DNA of 64,000 nt. It comes from Bacteroidales bacterium (GTDB lineage: Bacteria > Bacteroidota > Bacteroidia > Bacteroidales > P3). Made by a program: the position numbers and the translations under genes. The notes beneath the pieces are model-generated. The model did not search any database. It worked only from the letters and a program-made list of their open reading frames with translations, and had not been told where the DNA came from. The stretch is taken from contig JAFVBA010000012.1 in NCBI GenBank assembly GCA_017480245.1, positions 1-64,000 on the forward strand, given 5' to 3'. Positions 17,732-26,842 of the stretch are shown piece after piece (positions within the stretch are counted from its first letter, which is position 1; every line of letters starts with the position of its first letter).

Positions 17732-18892
17732 ATGAATGTCATTATAATTTTACTTTGTGTGCTTTTGCCACTGCTTATAATGTTTTTGACATACAAAAGT
17801 AGTTTTTTAAACAAGGTCGGAAGTATAATCATTGCATATATTATCGGAGTGGCATTGGGACTTACGGGATTAATTTCCGATACCGAGCCTGTGCATTCAC
17901 TTCAAACCAACATAGCATCGGCAACTATTCCTTTGGCAATACCTTTGCTTTTGTTCTCTTCTGATATCCGCTCTTGGGTACGGCTTGCTCCTGCATTTAT
18001 TAAATCAACCGTTTGCGGATTGTTAGGTTGCACTGCGGCGATAACGCTCGGCTTTCTTTTGTACGGCAAAGGCAATACGCAGATGTTCGCAAATATCGGA
18101 GGAATGCTAACAGGCCTCTACACGGGAGGCAATGCCAATCTGGCGTCATTGAAAGTTGCTTTAGGCGTTGATGATTCCACCTACATAGTTGTATCAGCCT
18201 ACAGCACGATGTTAAGTGCGGTTTATCTGTTTTTCGTTATCATCGTAGGTAAAAGGGGTCTCAGATTGTTTATGCCTGATTTCAAGGAAGACAAATCCAA
18301 AGAAGACAAATCCATATCAATAGAAAATCACGACAATGAACTTTTCTGGGGATTACTGCGCAAAGACAATTTAAAGACATTGCTTTTGAGTTTGCTATTA
18401 ACCGTTGCTATAATAGCCTTAGGTGCAGGCGTTGCAATGTTATTCCCTAAGGATATGTTCCAATCGGTTTTCATTCTTTCCATAAGCCTTTTCGCCATAC
18501 TTGCTTCGCTTAACAAAAAGGTGAGGGGACTGAAACGCACGTTTGAATTAGGAACTTATTTTATATTGGTGTTTTCCATTGCGGTAGCATCGCAAGTCAG
18601 TTTGAAAACTCTTACTGAGATTGACACTAATATATTTCTTTTCACAACCGTTGCTACATTGGGGGCATTGTTTTTCCATGTTTTGTTCAGCGCATTGCTC
18701 CGTCTTGATACCGATACCACTTTGACGACAAGTATTTCGCTTATCTGTTCGCCTCCGTTCGCTCCCGTTATCGGCAGTGCGTTAAAAAATAAAACGGTTA
18801 TAGGTCCTGGAATAGCGGTCGGACTTTTCGGCTACGCAATAGGTACATATTTCGGATTCTTTATTGCAAAATTCCTGCTGTTTATCGCTTAG
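17732..18892 (+). CDS. DUF819 family membrane protein (YjcL-like putative transporter)
   Basis: A 386-residue protein with about eleven hydrophobic helices. The Gly-rich segments GGMLTGLYTGGNANLASLK and ALGVDDSTYIVVSAYS, and a C-terminal repeat-like SISLICSPPFAPVIGSALKN, are typical of DUF819. Family members are predicted to be transporters or peptide/ion permeases; none is well characterised, so the substrate is unknown. A GATACGG/CCGTATC hairpin without a T run follows the stop at 18893-18925. Confidence 0.82.
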   Translation: MNVIIILLCVLLPLLIMFLTYKSSFLNKVGSIIIAYIIGVALGLTGLISDTEPVHSLQTNIASATIPLAIPLLLFSSDIRSWVRLAPAFIKSTVCGLLGCTAAITLGFLLYGKGNTQMFANIGGMLTGLYTGGNANLASLKVALGVDDSTYIVVSAYSTMLSAVYLFFVIIVGKRGLRLFMPDFKEDKSKEDKSISIENHDNELFWGLLRKDNLKTLLLSLLLTVAIIALGAGVAMLFPKDMFQSVFILSISLFAILASLNKKVRGLKRTFELGTYFILVFSIAVASQVSLKTLTEIDTNIFLFTTVATLGALFFHVLFSALLRLDTDTTLTTSISLICSPPFAPVIGSALKNKTVIGPGIAVGLFGYAIGTYFGFFIAKFLLFIA

Positions 18893-18985
18893 GATACGGA
18901 TAATTGTAAAATAGATAACCGTATCATACACAATAATACAAAAGAAATAAAATTTAGATTATAAATATTTGATTTTAAGAAATTT

Positions 18986-19060
18986 TGGTATTCCTGAAGG
19001 GAATCGAACCCTTATCGTCAGAACCGGAATCTGAAATTTTATCCATTAAACTACAGGAAC
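18986..19060 (-). tRNA. tRNA-Arg (anticodon CCG)
   Basis: On the minus strand the cloverleaf reads: acceptor GTTCCTG with CAGGAAT, D arm around AGTTTAATGGATAAAAT, anticodon stem TCAGA with TCTGA closing loop TTCCGGT (anticodon CCG, decoding CGG). The T arm is AAGGG-TTCGATT-CCCTT. The discriminator A and an encoded CCA complete the 3' end. It lies 8 bases beyond the corA stop. Confidence 0.95.
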
Positions 19061-19068
19061 ATTGTTCT

Positions 19069-20019
19069 TTAACTCCACCCCTTGCGTTTGAATATCGTCC
19101 AAAAGACAGCTACAATTACAATCATCATAATACATATATACCAAAACGCATTAGGGGCATTCATAAACGGAAGTTTTACGTTCATACCGTAAATACTTGA
19201 TACCACTGTCATAGGCAACATCACCGTTGATATAATAGTAAGCGCTTTGTTTGTCTGATTTGCTTTATTGGCTTGCAGGGAATCAAAAGTCTGAGCCAAA
19301 CCTCCTGTTAATTCACCGTAATCTTCAACCATGTCAAACATTTTTTGGTACTGGTCTAAAATATTTCCCCAATATTCTTCCATGTCTTCCTCATAACCTT
19401 TGATAGCGCCGCTTTCAAACATATGGAATACTCTTAATTGCGGTTTGAATGAAGTATTGAGCGAAACAATATTCTTTCTTGTAATAGTCAAATGTTCCAA
19501 AACAACGGTGGCTTTCTTAGAAAAAATATCCACGTTAAGATTATCTACATCCGTTCCTATCCTTAATATTAAGGAATAAGTTTCCACCATCAAGCGATCA
19601 AGTAAATTGTAAAGCAATGCGTCAGACGAGCCAATGATATCTAATGTATCATCGTCAGGGTCTTCATCTCTTTTTTGTTTTTCCGCAATCAGTTGTTCGC
19701 GGTTGTTTTTCATCTCGCTGAACATATTTTTTACAACCCAATGTGAAGAACCCAGAGTAACGATATAATCTTTGCCCCAAAAAATTTTAACTTCCTTTAA
19801 ACGCAGGAACTTATTTGTTTTATCAAAATAAGGAAAATGCAAAATAATAAAGTAATATTCGTCATATTCATCTATTTTCGGACGTTGATTGGAGGATTTG
19901 CAGTCTTCAATATCCAAGGGGTGAAAATCAAAAGTATCCATAAGATAATCAAAGTCTTCATCCGTAGGATTGAAAACGTGATACCATTTAACATCTTCAA
20001 AATTTATCGTATCTATCAT
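19069..20019 (-). CDS. corA: CorA-family magnesium/cobalt transporter
   Basis: CorA forms a homopentameric inner-membrane channel for Mg2+. The 317-residue product has a long cytoplasmic domain and two C-terminal membrane helices; the first ends in the selectivity motif YGMN. The chosen start is the ATG at 20019, not the in-frame ATG at 20085. The sequence AAAGGAGG lies just upstream of 20019, and a near-perfect promoter (20056-20086) lies between the two ATGs, so the longer form would begin upstream of transcription. tRNA-Arg follows on the same strand. Confidence 0.93.
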   Translation of the reverse strand: MIDTINFEDVKWYHVFNPTDEDFDYLMDTFDFHPLDIEDCKSSNQRPKIDEYDEYYFIILHFPYFDKTNKFLRLKEVKIFWGKDYIVTLGSSHWVVKNMFSEMKNNREQLIAEKQKRDEDPDDDTLDIIGSSDALLYNLLDRLMVETYSLILRIGTDVDNLNVDIFSKKATVVLEHLTITRKNIVSLNTSFKPQLRVFHMFESGAIKGYEEDMEEYWGNILDQYQKMFDMVEDYGELTGGLAQTFDSLQANKANQTNKALTIISTVMLPMTVVSSIYGMNVKLPFMNAPNAFWYICIMMIVIVAVFWTIFKRKGWS

Positions 20020-20055
20020 ACCCCTGAAAACCTCCTTTCTTGCATTTTGAGTTTG

Positions 20056-20086
20056 CAAAATTACTAATTTTTTACATAATTGCAAA
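20056..20086 (-). promoter_or_regulatory. corA promoter
   Basis: On the minus strand TTTG (20086-20083), exactly 19 bases, and TAATTTTG (20063-20056) match the consensus. It overlaps the divergent pgk promoter. Confidence 0.75.
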
Positions 20087-20102
20087 AAAAATCGTATATT
20101 TG
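20071..20102 (+). promoter_or_regulatory. pgk promoter
   Basis: TATATTTG at 20095-20102 is a -7 match with TTTA (one mismatch) at 20071-20074 and a 20-base spacer. It overlaps the oppositely directed corA promoter, so the two may interfere. Confidence 0.5.
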
Positions 20103-20156
20103 CGTTTTTAAAAGAGTTTAATTACAAATAGAAAGAAAATAAAAATACATAAAAAT

Positions 20157-22121
20157 ATGAATACAATACAAAACGTAAATTTCAAAGGAAAAAGAGTTTT
20201 GGTTCGTGTTGATTTTAACGTTCCGCAAGACTCTAACGGCAATATTACCGACGATACCCGTATCCGCGAAGCCCTACCTACTATCAATAAATTGGCCAAT
20301 GATGGTGCCAAAGTCATACTTATGGCTCATTTGGGCAGGCCTAAAAAGGGCGGTTTTGAAGAAAAATTCTCCTTAAAGCCAATTGCAGAATATTTATCTT
20401 CTCTTTTGAATAAGGAAGTTGTCTTTACTCAAGAGTTATTGGGAGATAAGGTTCATGATTTGGTGGATAACCTACGCGACGGGGACGTTATGCTACTGGA
20501 AAACATTCGTTTCTATCCGGGAGAAACTAAAGGCGACGAGCATTTGGCTAAACAACTTGCGCAGTTGGGCGATGCTTACGTCAATGACGCATTCGGAGCT
20601 GCACACCGCAAACATTCTTCCACGGCGGTCATTGCTAAATTCTTTCCACAGGCAAAATATTTCGGTTTGTTAATGCAACAGGAAGTTGAAAACCTTAATA
20701 AACTTCTTGGAGACGTAGAACGTCCGTTTACTGCTATAATCGGCGGAAGCAAAATCTCGACTAAGATGGATATATTGCTATCTTTGTGCGACAAAGTGGA
20801 TTATCTGCTTATCGGTGGTGGAATGCGTTACACGTTTGCAAAAGGCAACGGACACAAGATAGGAGACAGTATTTGCGAAGACGATAAACTGGAGGCAGCA
20901 TCAAGAGTTGTCTATACAGCAAAGAGTAAGGGCGTAAATATTGACTTAACCCATGACAACGTTGTTGCAGACAGTTTCTCAAATGACGCAAAAATTAAGT
21001 ATATTCCTGATATGGAAGTTCCTGATGGTTGGCAGGCAATGGACATAGGCGAAAAAACCATTGCAATGTATGAAGCCATCATAAGAAAATCAAAAACTAT
21101 TCTTTGGAACGGTCCTATGGGAGTTTTTGAATTCCCTAATTTTGCAAAAGGTACGCAAGCCATTGCAAGAGCAGTTGCAGATGCTACGACCAATAACGGT
21201 GCTTTCTCTATAATAGGCGGCGGCGACAGCGTGGCAGCAATTAAAGAAAGCGGCTATGCAGATCAGATTTCCTACATATCCACAGGCGGCGGTGCAATGT
21301 TGGAATATATTGAAGGGAAAACTCTTCCTGGTATAGCAGCAATAGAAGAAACCGAATCCGAACAACCTAAAAAAGTATTGATAACGGGTGCAACTTCGGG
21401 AATAGGCAAAGCCTGCGCCGAGAAATTCGCTCAAAAAGGTTGCGATATTATTATCACAGGCAGAAGAAAAGAAAGACTGGAATCAATTAAGAAAGACATT
21501 GAAAAGACTTACGGAGTTAATGTAATGACATTGAACTTTGACGTAAGGGATAATAAAGCGGTTGAAGAAAATCTTAATTCTTTGCCTGCAAAATGGCGTA
21601 AGATAGACGTATTGGTAAATAATGCAGGATTGGCAGCAGGTAAAGACCCGATACAATCGGCATCTCTTGATGATTGGGAGCAAATGGTTGATACAGATGT
21701 AAAAGGTTTGCTGTACGTTTCAAGAGTTGTTTTGCCGTGGATGTGCGAGAGAAAAAGAGGTCATGTTATCAATATCTGTTCTATCGCAGGAAAAGAAGTG
21801 TATGCGGGAGGCAGCGTATATTGTGCGGTAAAACACGCAGTGGATGCAATAAGTAAGGGAATGCGTATTGATTGCTTGCCTTACAATATCAAAGTTACCA
21901 ATGTATGTCCAGGTGCTGTTGAAACAGAGTTCTCAATGGTTAGATTCAAAGGTGATATGGCTAAAAATCATGCAACATACGAGGGATTTACTCCTCTTAC
22001 TGGTGAAGACATTGCCGATACCATTGTTTATACTGCCTTTTTGCCTGCCCACGTTTGTATTAACGATTTGACAATTATGCCGACAGCTCAGGCAAATTCA
22101 GGATTATTTTTCAGACAGTAA
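20157..22121 (+). CDS. pgk: Fusion of phosphoglycerate kinase and a short-chain dehydrogenase/reductase
   Basis: One uninterrupted 654-codon frame encodes two enzymes. Residues 1 to about 397 are a complete phosphoglycerate kinase: RVLVRVDFNVP, AHLGRPKKGG, the hinge and nucleotide-site segments, and GGGDSVAAI with a terminal LPGIAAI. Residues from about 404 are a short-chain dehydrogenase: cofactor motif TGATSGIG, NNAG, Ser542 in ICSIAG and the catalytic pair Tyr555 and Lys559 (YCAVK). The linker is only about 10 residues (EETESEQPKK) and has no Met, so the second enzyme cannot start separately in the obvious way. The SDR half resembles YdfG-type NADP-dependent 3-hydroxy acid dehydrogenases. 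PGK makes ATP from 1,3-bisphosphoglycerate; the partner's substrate is unknown. Confidence 0.93.
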   Translation: MNTIQNVNFKGKRVLVRVDFNVPQDSNGNITDDTRIREALPTINKLANDGAKVILMAHLGRPKKGGFEEKFSLKPIAEYLSSLLNKEVVFTQELLGDKVHDLVDNLRDGDVMLLENIRFYPGETKGDEHLAKQLAQLGDAYVNDAFGAAHRKHSSTAVIAKFFPQAKYFGLLMQQEVENLNKLLGDVERPFTAIIGGSKISTKMDILLSLCDKVDYLLIGGGMRYTFAKGNGHKIGDSICEDDKLEAASRVVYTAKSKGVNIDLTHDNVVADSFSNDAKIKYIPDMEVPDGWQAMDIGEKTIAMYEAIIRKSKTILWNGPMGVFEFPNFAKGTQAIARAVADATTNNGAFSIIGGGDSVAAIKESGYADQISYISTGGGAMLEYIEGKTLPGIAAIEETESEQPKKVLITGATSGIGKACAEKFAQKGCDIIITGRRKERLESIKKDIEKTYGVNVMTLNFDVRDNKAVEENLNSLPAKWRKIDVLVNNAGLAAGKDPIQSASLDDWEQMVDTDVKGLLYVSRVVLPWMCERKRGHVINICSIAGKEVYAGGSVYCAVKHAVDAISKGMRIDCLPYNIKVTNVCPGAVETEFSMVRFKGDMAKNHATYEGFTPLTGEDIADTIVYTAFLPAHVCINDLTIMPTAQANSGLFFRQ

Positions 22122-22144
22122 CACTTTATAAATTCGTATCATTT

Positions 22145-22210
22145 AGTATGTAGAATGTAGTATAAATCCAAGTACAATTAATATATATGTACCGTACTGC
22201 ATTCTACATA
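22145..22210. repeat. ATGTAG-type palindromic repeat, intergenic copy
   Basis: ATGTAGAATGTAGTA at the left pairs with TACTGCATTCTACAT at the right around an AT-rich loop. It is related to the copies at 8249-8330 and 45121-45220. It fills the gap between the pgk fusion and the TPR gene. Confidence 0.75.
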
Positions 22211-22238
22211 CATTTTAGTATAAATATATTTCAAGATT

Positions 22239-25200
22239 ATGAAAAAGAATATCATCTTTTTGAGTTTTGCAATAATGATAACAATGTTGTCATTTACTGC
22301 CGCAGGACAAGTAAAGCAAATATTTTTATTTAAAGACGCCGTAACGGATAAGCCGTTGGAAAACGTCAAATTGAATATTGTCGGCGAAAATGAAGTAATC
22401 AGCAATGCAAAAGGCGTTGCCGTTATGGTGAGTAGCACAAAGAAAACAGGCGAAGAGTACTTTGTTAAGTCTGTAACTAAAGACGGTTACATGTATTTGG
22501 GACGCAGTTGGAAAAGTAGCGCAAATTATCCGTTGATATCAAAAGATACTGCGGAATATTTGCTTTGCAGCACAGAAGAGTATAGAAAGGTAAGCAATTT
22601 GTATTACTCCGCAATGTTGAAAAGTGTATATAAGGAAACAAATGAATACTTTGACAGATTGAATCAGGCATTGAAAGAAAATCCTGCGGATTATGATGAC
22701 ATTGCTTTTGAATTCCTTTCAGTAGGATTGATAAGAGATGTTGTAAATTCAACTTACGATATGCCGTCCGTAAGAAGTATTATGAGATTACCGCAAAAGA
22801 TTAGACAGGATTGCGAAGATTTGATAGCAAAAGGTGAAAACCGTAAAGCCATTGATCTTATTGAAAGCAGGATAAAGGAAAACGATTTGTCGGAAGAGAA
22901 TCTTATGACGGTGGATTATTATTTGAGGATATTAGATTTAGAACCTGAGTACCAAAATTCAATAGACCTTGCGCCTTTTTACAGACTTCTTGCCCGTAAA
23001 AGAGAAACTGAAACTGAAAATTATCTTTGGGCGGTAAGTAATAGTAAAGAGTTTGATATGACAACTGAATATCCTCTTTGGAAAGACAAATTGAAGACAG
23101 AGAGATCTAAAATAGGCGGAGAATTTTGTTATAACTTGGTCTTGGCAGGTGAAGACGAAGCAAAGGCTGAAGAATGCGTCAAGAGGTTACATAAAAATAT
23201 GGAAGCCTTAAATGAAAATAAGGCAACCGATGATGATTTAGCATTGGCAAGTCAATATTCCAGATTTTCGTCAGTGTGTTTGGCTAAAGGAGATACCGCA
23301 CAAGCTTTGACTTATAGGAATAAAATGTTCAAATGTTTTGAAACGGTTAAAGCATATAATGATATTGAGAGGATAAGATATAATAACGAGTTTGCAAGAC
23401 TAACTCTTAATTCGGGCGGAACGCTTGCCAAAGATACTATAAGGGAAAAGGAAATATCCGCTTGGCTTGACGGATTATTGCAAACGGATTTTGAATTGGA
23501 TTCTTCGCTTCTTATAGCAAGGATTCCTTATATTGTGCTGTCGAATTTACAAATGAATGCGGATAAAGAAACAAAAGAAGATTATTTGGCACGGCTTAAA
23601 GAACATGAATTTTTGATTAAAGGGGTTGAAAAGGATTGCGAAGGTTATTTTTTGCGTGATTTGTGGGGGTTGAAGTACACAGAAATGAGTAATGCAGTTG
23701 ATTATGACAATATGTACAAAAATTGGCAGGAGATTATAGATTATAACAAACGTATTAACGCAATTTGTCCGGATGTATTACTGATTTCCCAATATAAAGT
23801 CAATCAAGAATTCCTCAGATATGCAAAATACTACGGTACGGAGCAACAAGTAAAAGAGGTAATTGAGAGTAATGATAATCTATTAAAGATAGTAGAGAAA
23901 TATGACAAACTTTATTCTTACTATTACCGCGCACAAAACAATAATGATATGGCTGAATATCTTTATTCAATTCAAGAGTATGACAAAGCCAAATCTTATT
24001 ATGACAAGGAGATAGAATACCGTACTTTAGCCGCACAGGAAGATTCAACGTTATGGTATTATTTGGCCACAGTTTATTTACAGGCAGGTGATGCGTATGC
24101 TTACACCAAGGATTACGCAAAAGCAATTGAGATGTATTCCAAAGTAAATGATTTGGAGGGGAAAATAACCTCTCAAGAGAGAAATCTGTATAATTTGGAT
24201 AAGGTTTCTGCTGTTTATTTCACGGGGGATATTTATCGGATGCAGAAAGAATATAAGAAAGCATTAAAATATTTCAATGATGCCGAAAACGGTTATAAAC
24301 AATTGTCAAAAGAAGGCAGTGATGTCAATCAATCATTGGCGGAAATGTATTATTCCCGTCAGGCTGTGTGGTATTCTTTAGGTAATAAGAAGAAAAGTTT
24401 TGAGGATTTGAAATCCGCATACGATTACTACAAAAAAGCAAACCTTAACTCCATATCTCAAAAATATGTTGCCGTACAAAGAGACCTTTTGGATGCTTAT
24501 GCCGAGCGTAAGGATTGGGAAAATTATTATATGATACAATTTAATCTATTGGGTACCTACCAAAATTACAGCGAGGTCAATAAAAACTATCTTTATCCGT
24601 ATAGCGAACTGTGTTTTTCCGTAGCAGGAGATATTAAAAACGAAGGCTTGTATTCTGATGCAATAAAATTCTATAAACAGACGGCAGATGTATTGGACAC
24701 AATCAAATCATTAGGTGGTGAAATCAATTATCCGACTTATTTGAGAAGTAATTATCAAATTGCGGACTGTTATTACTATGCAGGTGAATTGGGTTCTTCG
24801 GCTATGTATTACAATAAATGTTTGGAATTGAACAAAGCCATTAAGGACACTAACGAAAAATTGTTTTATACCAACAATTATTTAGTGGATTTGCAGTTAA
24901 TGGATGTTTATGAAGCAAAATCCGAACTTGATACCATAAATAAAGAGAAACTTACTTTGAATGACACTTTGGCGGTACAGTATTTGGAAGATGCGGCGGC
25001 AAATCTTCAAAAACTCGACTTAACTAACAATATTGAGTTGAAATATAAGTTAGCTGCAATCAAACAACATTTAGGTTATAAGTACCGTTGGTTTTCCAGA
25101 TTCAACGATGCGTTGGAGGTATTGCAACAAAGCAATGATTTGGCTATGCAGTTCAATGCTGGGAACACTAAAGACGCTGCACAAAACATAATTGCATATA

Positions 25201-25451
25201 ACCATGTGTTAATCGGCGGAATTTATGACAATCACGACAGACAACAGGCAAAGAAAGAATATTACAAGACATTGAATATTTATGACAATGCCTCAAAAGA
25301 CGCTAAGAAAGATATGGAAAAATACAGAGGAATGGCTGCCGAAAGAATTTTGGACATACTTATCTACGATGATGTTATGAAAGACACGAAAGAAATAAAC
25401 AAAATGAAGAAAATCGTAGCCGAAGTTAAAAAGAAAACAGACAAAGAATAG
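22239..25451 (+). CDS. Large secreted tetratricopeptide-repeat protein
   Basis: 1070 residues. A signal peptide ends around FTAAGQ. Residues 27-120 look like a carboxypeptidase-regulatory-like beta domain (DAVTDKPLENVKLNIVG, then KGVAVMV). The rest is helical and Tyr-rich with many TPR units, for example YLYSIQEYDKAKSYYDKEIEY, AYTKDYAKAIEMYSKVND and MQKEYKKALKYFNDAENGY. Such proteins are periplasmic or surface scaffolds in Bacteroidota. No catalytic domain was recognised and no function can be assigned. It stands alone between the pgk fusion and a repeat copy. Confidence 0.8.
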   Translation: MKKNIIFLSFAIMITMLSFTAAGQVKQIFLFKDAVTDKPLENVKLNIVGENEVISNAKGVAVMVSSTKKTGEEYFVKSVTKDGYMYLGRSWKSSANYPLISKDTAEYLLCSTEEYRKVSNLYYSAMLKSVYKETNEYFDRLNQALKENPADYDDIAFEFLSVGLIRDVVNSTYDMPSVRSIMRLPQKIRQDCEDLIAKGENRKAIDLIESRIKENDLSEENLMTVDYYLRILDLEPEYQNSIDLAPFYRLLARKRETETENYLWAVSNSKEFDMTTEYPLWKDKLKTERSKIGGEFCYNLVLAGEDEAKAEECVKRLHKNMEALNENKATDDDLALASQYSRFSSVCLAKGDTAQALTYRNKMFKCFETVKAYNDIERIRYNNEFARLTLNSGGTLAKDTIREKEISAWLDGLLQTDFELDSSLLIARIPYIVLSNLQMNADKETKEDYLARLKEHEFLIKGVEKDCEGYFLRDLWGLKYTEMSNAVDYDNMYKNWQEIIDYNKRINAICPDVLLISQYKVNQEFLRYAKYYGTEQQVKEVIESNDNLLKIVEKYDKLYSYYYRAQNNNDMAEYLYSIQEYDKAKSYYDKEIEYRTLAAQEDSTLWYYLATVYLQAGDAYAYTKDYAKAIEMYSKVNDLEGKITSQERNLYNLDKVSAVYFTGDIYRMQKEYKKALKYFNDAENGYKQLSKEGSDVNQSLAEMYYSRQAVWYSLGNKKKSFEDLKSAYDYYKKANLNSISQKYVAVQRDLLDAYAERKDWENYYMIQFNLLGTYQNYSEVNKNYLYPYSELCFSVAGDIKNEGLYSDAIKFYKQTADVLDTIKSLGGEINYPTYLRSNYQIADCYYYAGELGSSAMYYNKCLELNKAIKDTNEKLFYTNNYLVDLQLMDVYEAKSELDTINKEKLTLNDTLAVQYLEDAAANLQKLDLTNNIELKYKLAAIKQHLGYKYRWFSRFNDALEVLQQSNDLAMQFNAGNTKDAAQNIIAYNHVLIGGIYDNHDRQQAKKEYYKTLNIYDNASKDAKKDMEKYRGMAAERILDILIYDDVMKDTKEINKMKKIVAEVKKKTDKE

Positions 25452-25512
25452 CAACTTACAGAACAATGTAAAATCAAAGTTATACAAACAACTCAAGCAA
25501 TTTAGAGTACTT

Positions 25513-25606
25513 AAAATAAAGTGCCGAATCAGTAAATTCTTTTCAGAAAACATTTTACTCTTTTCAAAAAAGAATTTACTGATTTCTGAAAAGGATTTCG
25601 TGATTA
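25513..25606. repeat. AATAAAGTG-ended palindromic repeat, copy 2
   Basis: It opens with AAAATAAAGTGCCGAATCAG, and its core contains TTTTCAGAAAACATTTTACT. It matches the copies at 30142 and 60786 closely, although the right end is diverged (it lacks a full CACTTTATTT). Confidence 0.8.
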
Positions 25607-25632
25607 TTTGAGTTGAAAATTTGTTGTAAGAA

Positions 25633-25666
25633 AAAACCGCTGCAAGTCTTATTTGCAACGGTTTTT
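25633..25666. terminator. Bidirectional intrinsic terminator
   Basis: AAAAACCGCTGCAA pairs with TTGCAACGGTTTTT, with A and T runs on both sides. It can serve the TPR gene on the plus strand and the beta-barrel gene on the minus strand. Confidence 0.75.
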
Positions 25667-25683
25667 ATTTTGATTTCTATTTT

Positions 25684-26292
25684 TTAGAAATAGAATTTCA
25701 CTCCTAATTGTCCGCCAAGATAAACAAAATCTTTCTGAGTAAAGTTCTTATCATCGTCTTTGGAATAGCTATACCTCATTATGTTGTAATAAGGTGTCAT
25801 GGCAGTAACGTTAATTGCGAAATTGTTTGTAAGACTTATGTCAAAAGACAATGGACTTACGCCTATACGGAAGTTAAGTTTGTTAATGTCTCCCAAATCA
25901 TAGCCTGCAACAGTTCCTAATTCCGTTTTACCGTAACCGATTGTAACATAACAATTCGGAGTCCAAGCAAACACAGGACTTAAATTGAATACATAAGTAA
26001 GTTTCGGAGTAAGGGTGTAAAGATTAACCTCATTATCGTCTTCATCTCCGCTTATGGAAGTATAACCCAACATACCCCCTAAGTAAAGATTATTTGCAAT
26101 GGCATAATTATAACCAATGTTAAAGTTAAGTACCGTAAGGTCATCTTCAATTGTCTGGGTTTTTCCCAAAATCTTAACATCTGTTTTTTGAGTAAACATA
26201 GACATTCCGCCGTTTAACTCAATAAAACTCTTCTGTGCGAAAGTTATATTAGCAAATACTAATGCTGCAACAACCAAAAGTAATTTTTTCAT
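25684..26292 (-). CDS. Outer-membrane beta-barrel protein (paralogue of the one at 53692)
   Basis: About 202 residues from the ATG at 26292, chosen because it begins a proper signal peptide (MKKLLLVVAALVFANITFAQ) and has GGGGAAG-like purine-rich sequence before it. The longer in-frame ORF to 26418 adds 42 residues with no signal character. The mature part shows alternating strands (YNYAIANNLYLGGMLGYTS, TPNCYVTIGYG, VYLGGQLGVKFYF) ending in Phe, as in small OmpA/OmpX-like barrels. It shares TPNC, NFNIGYNY-like and GQxGxKFY motifs with the protein at 53692-54435, so the two are paralogues. Ligand unknown. Confidence 0.78.
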   Translation of the reverse strand: MKKLLLVVAALVFANITFAQKSFIELNGGMSMFTQKTDVKILGKTQTIEDDLTVLNFNIGYNYAIANNLYLGGMLGYTSISGDEDDNEVNLYTLTPKLTYVFNLSPVFAWTPNCYVTIGYGKTELGTVAGYDLGDINKLNFRIGVSPLSFDISLTNNFAINVTAMTPYYNIMRYSYSKDDDKNFTQKDFVYLGGQLGVKFYF

Positions 26293-26410
26293 TTTATTTT
26301 CTTCCCCTATTTTATCCTGTCGGGCTGTCAGTTTTAAGAAGTTATTATTTATTTCTGTTTTACGCTGCAAAATTATAAAAAATTTCGCTTCTATCCTATT
26401 TTTAGGGAAT

Positions 26411-26839
26411 TTAGGCAAATTTTTCTATGAAAATAGAAAAGTTAAATAAGGGTTTATGGCGGTTAATATACAAAATGAAAAAATAAATTGCAATCAACAA
26501 AATACAAATAAGTGCAATAACAGTGTCGTTAAGCGGAAAGAAATAGTATTGAAGCAAACAAAAAGCAATAACAAGCAATGTCGGGTAAAGGAATGCCAAC
26601 CTTATTGCCTTTAATGCCTTATTCTGCGGAGTAAGAACAGATACCTTTTCGCCGACTTGAAATATCTTTGCGTTGTCTTGCGTAATGGTGAAATTCTTTC
26701 CCGAATTGGATGTTTTTTCACACAGATTGGCTGCCGCACAACCCACACATGATTCCTTTTGTGCTATATGCAATGAAATTTCTTTGCCGTTTATTGAAGT
26801 GATAATCCCTTCGTCTTTGTTGCAATCTTTATTTGTCAT
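26411..26839 (-). CDS. RseC/MucC-family (SoxR-reducing system) membrane protein
   Basis: A 142-residue protein with an N-terminal Cys-rich motif (ESCVGCAAANLCE) and two membrane helices (about residues 83-130). This is the layout of RseC, which in other bacteria works with the Rnf complex or the sigma-E regulator. In many Bacteroidota the gene precedes rnfB; here rnf genes are absent and it instead follows the batDE fusion after 3 bases. It may bind an iron-sulfur cluster or relay redox state, by inference from the cysteines. Confidence 0.75.
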   Translation of the reverse strand: MTNKDCNKDEGIITSINGKEISLHIAQKESCVGCAAANLCEKTSNSGKNFTITQDNAKIFQVGEKVSVLTPQNKALKAIRLAFLYPTLLVIAFCLLQYYFFPLNDTVIALICILLIAIYFFILYINRHKPLFNFSIFIEKFA

Positions 26840-26842
26840 TGT

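Noticed and set aside
20020..20085. Upstream start for corA
   Set aside because: The corA promoter lies between this ATG and the one with a Shine-Dalgarno sequence at 20019.
25293..25658. Minus-strand ORF of 121 residues rich in Phe and Lys
   Set aside because: It is read from repeat copy 2 and the antisense of the TPR gene; its residues mirror the N-terminal read-through at 30251 and 60847.
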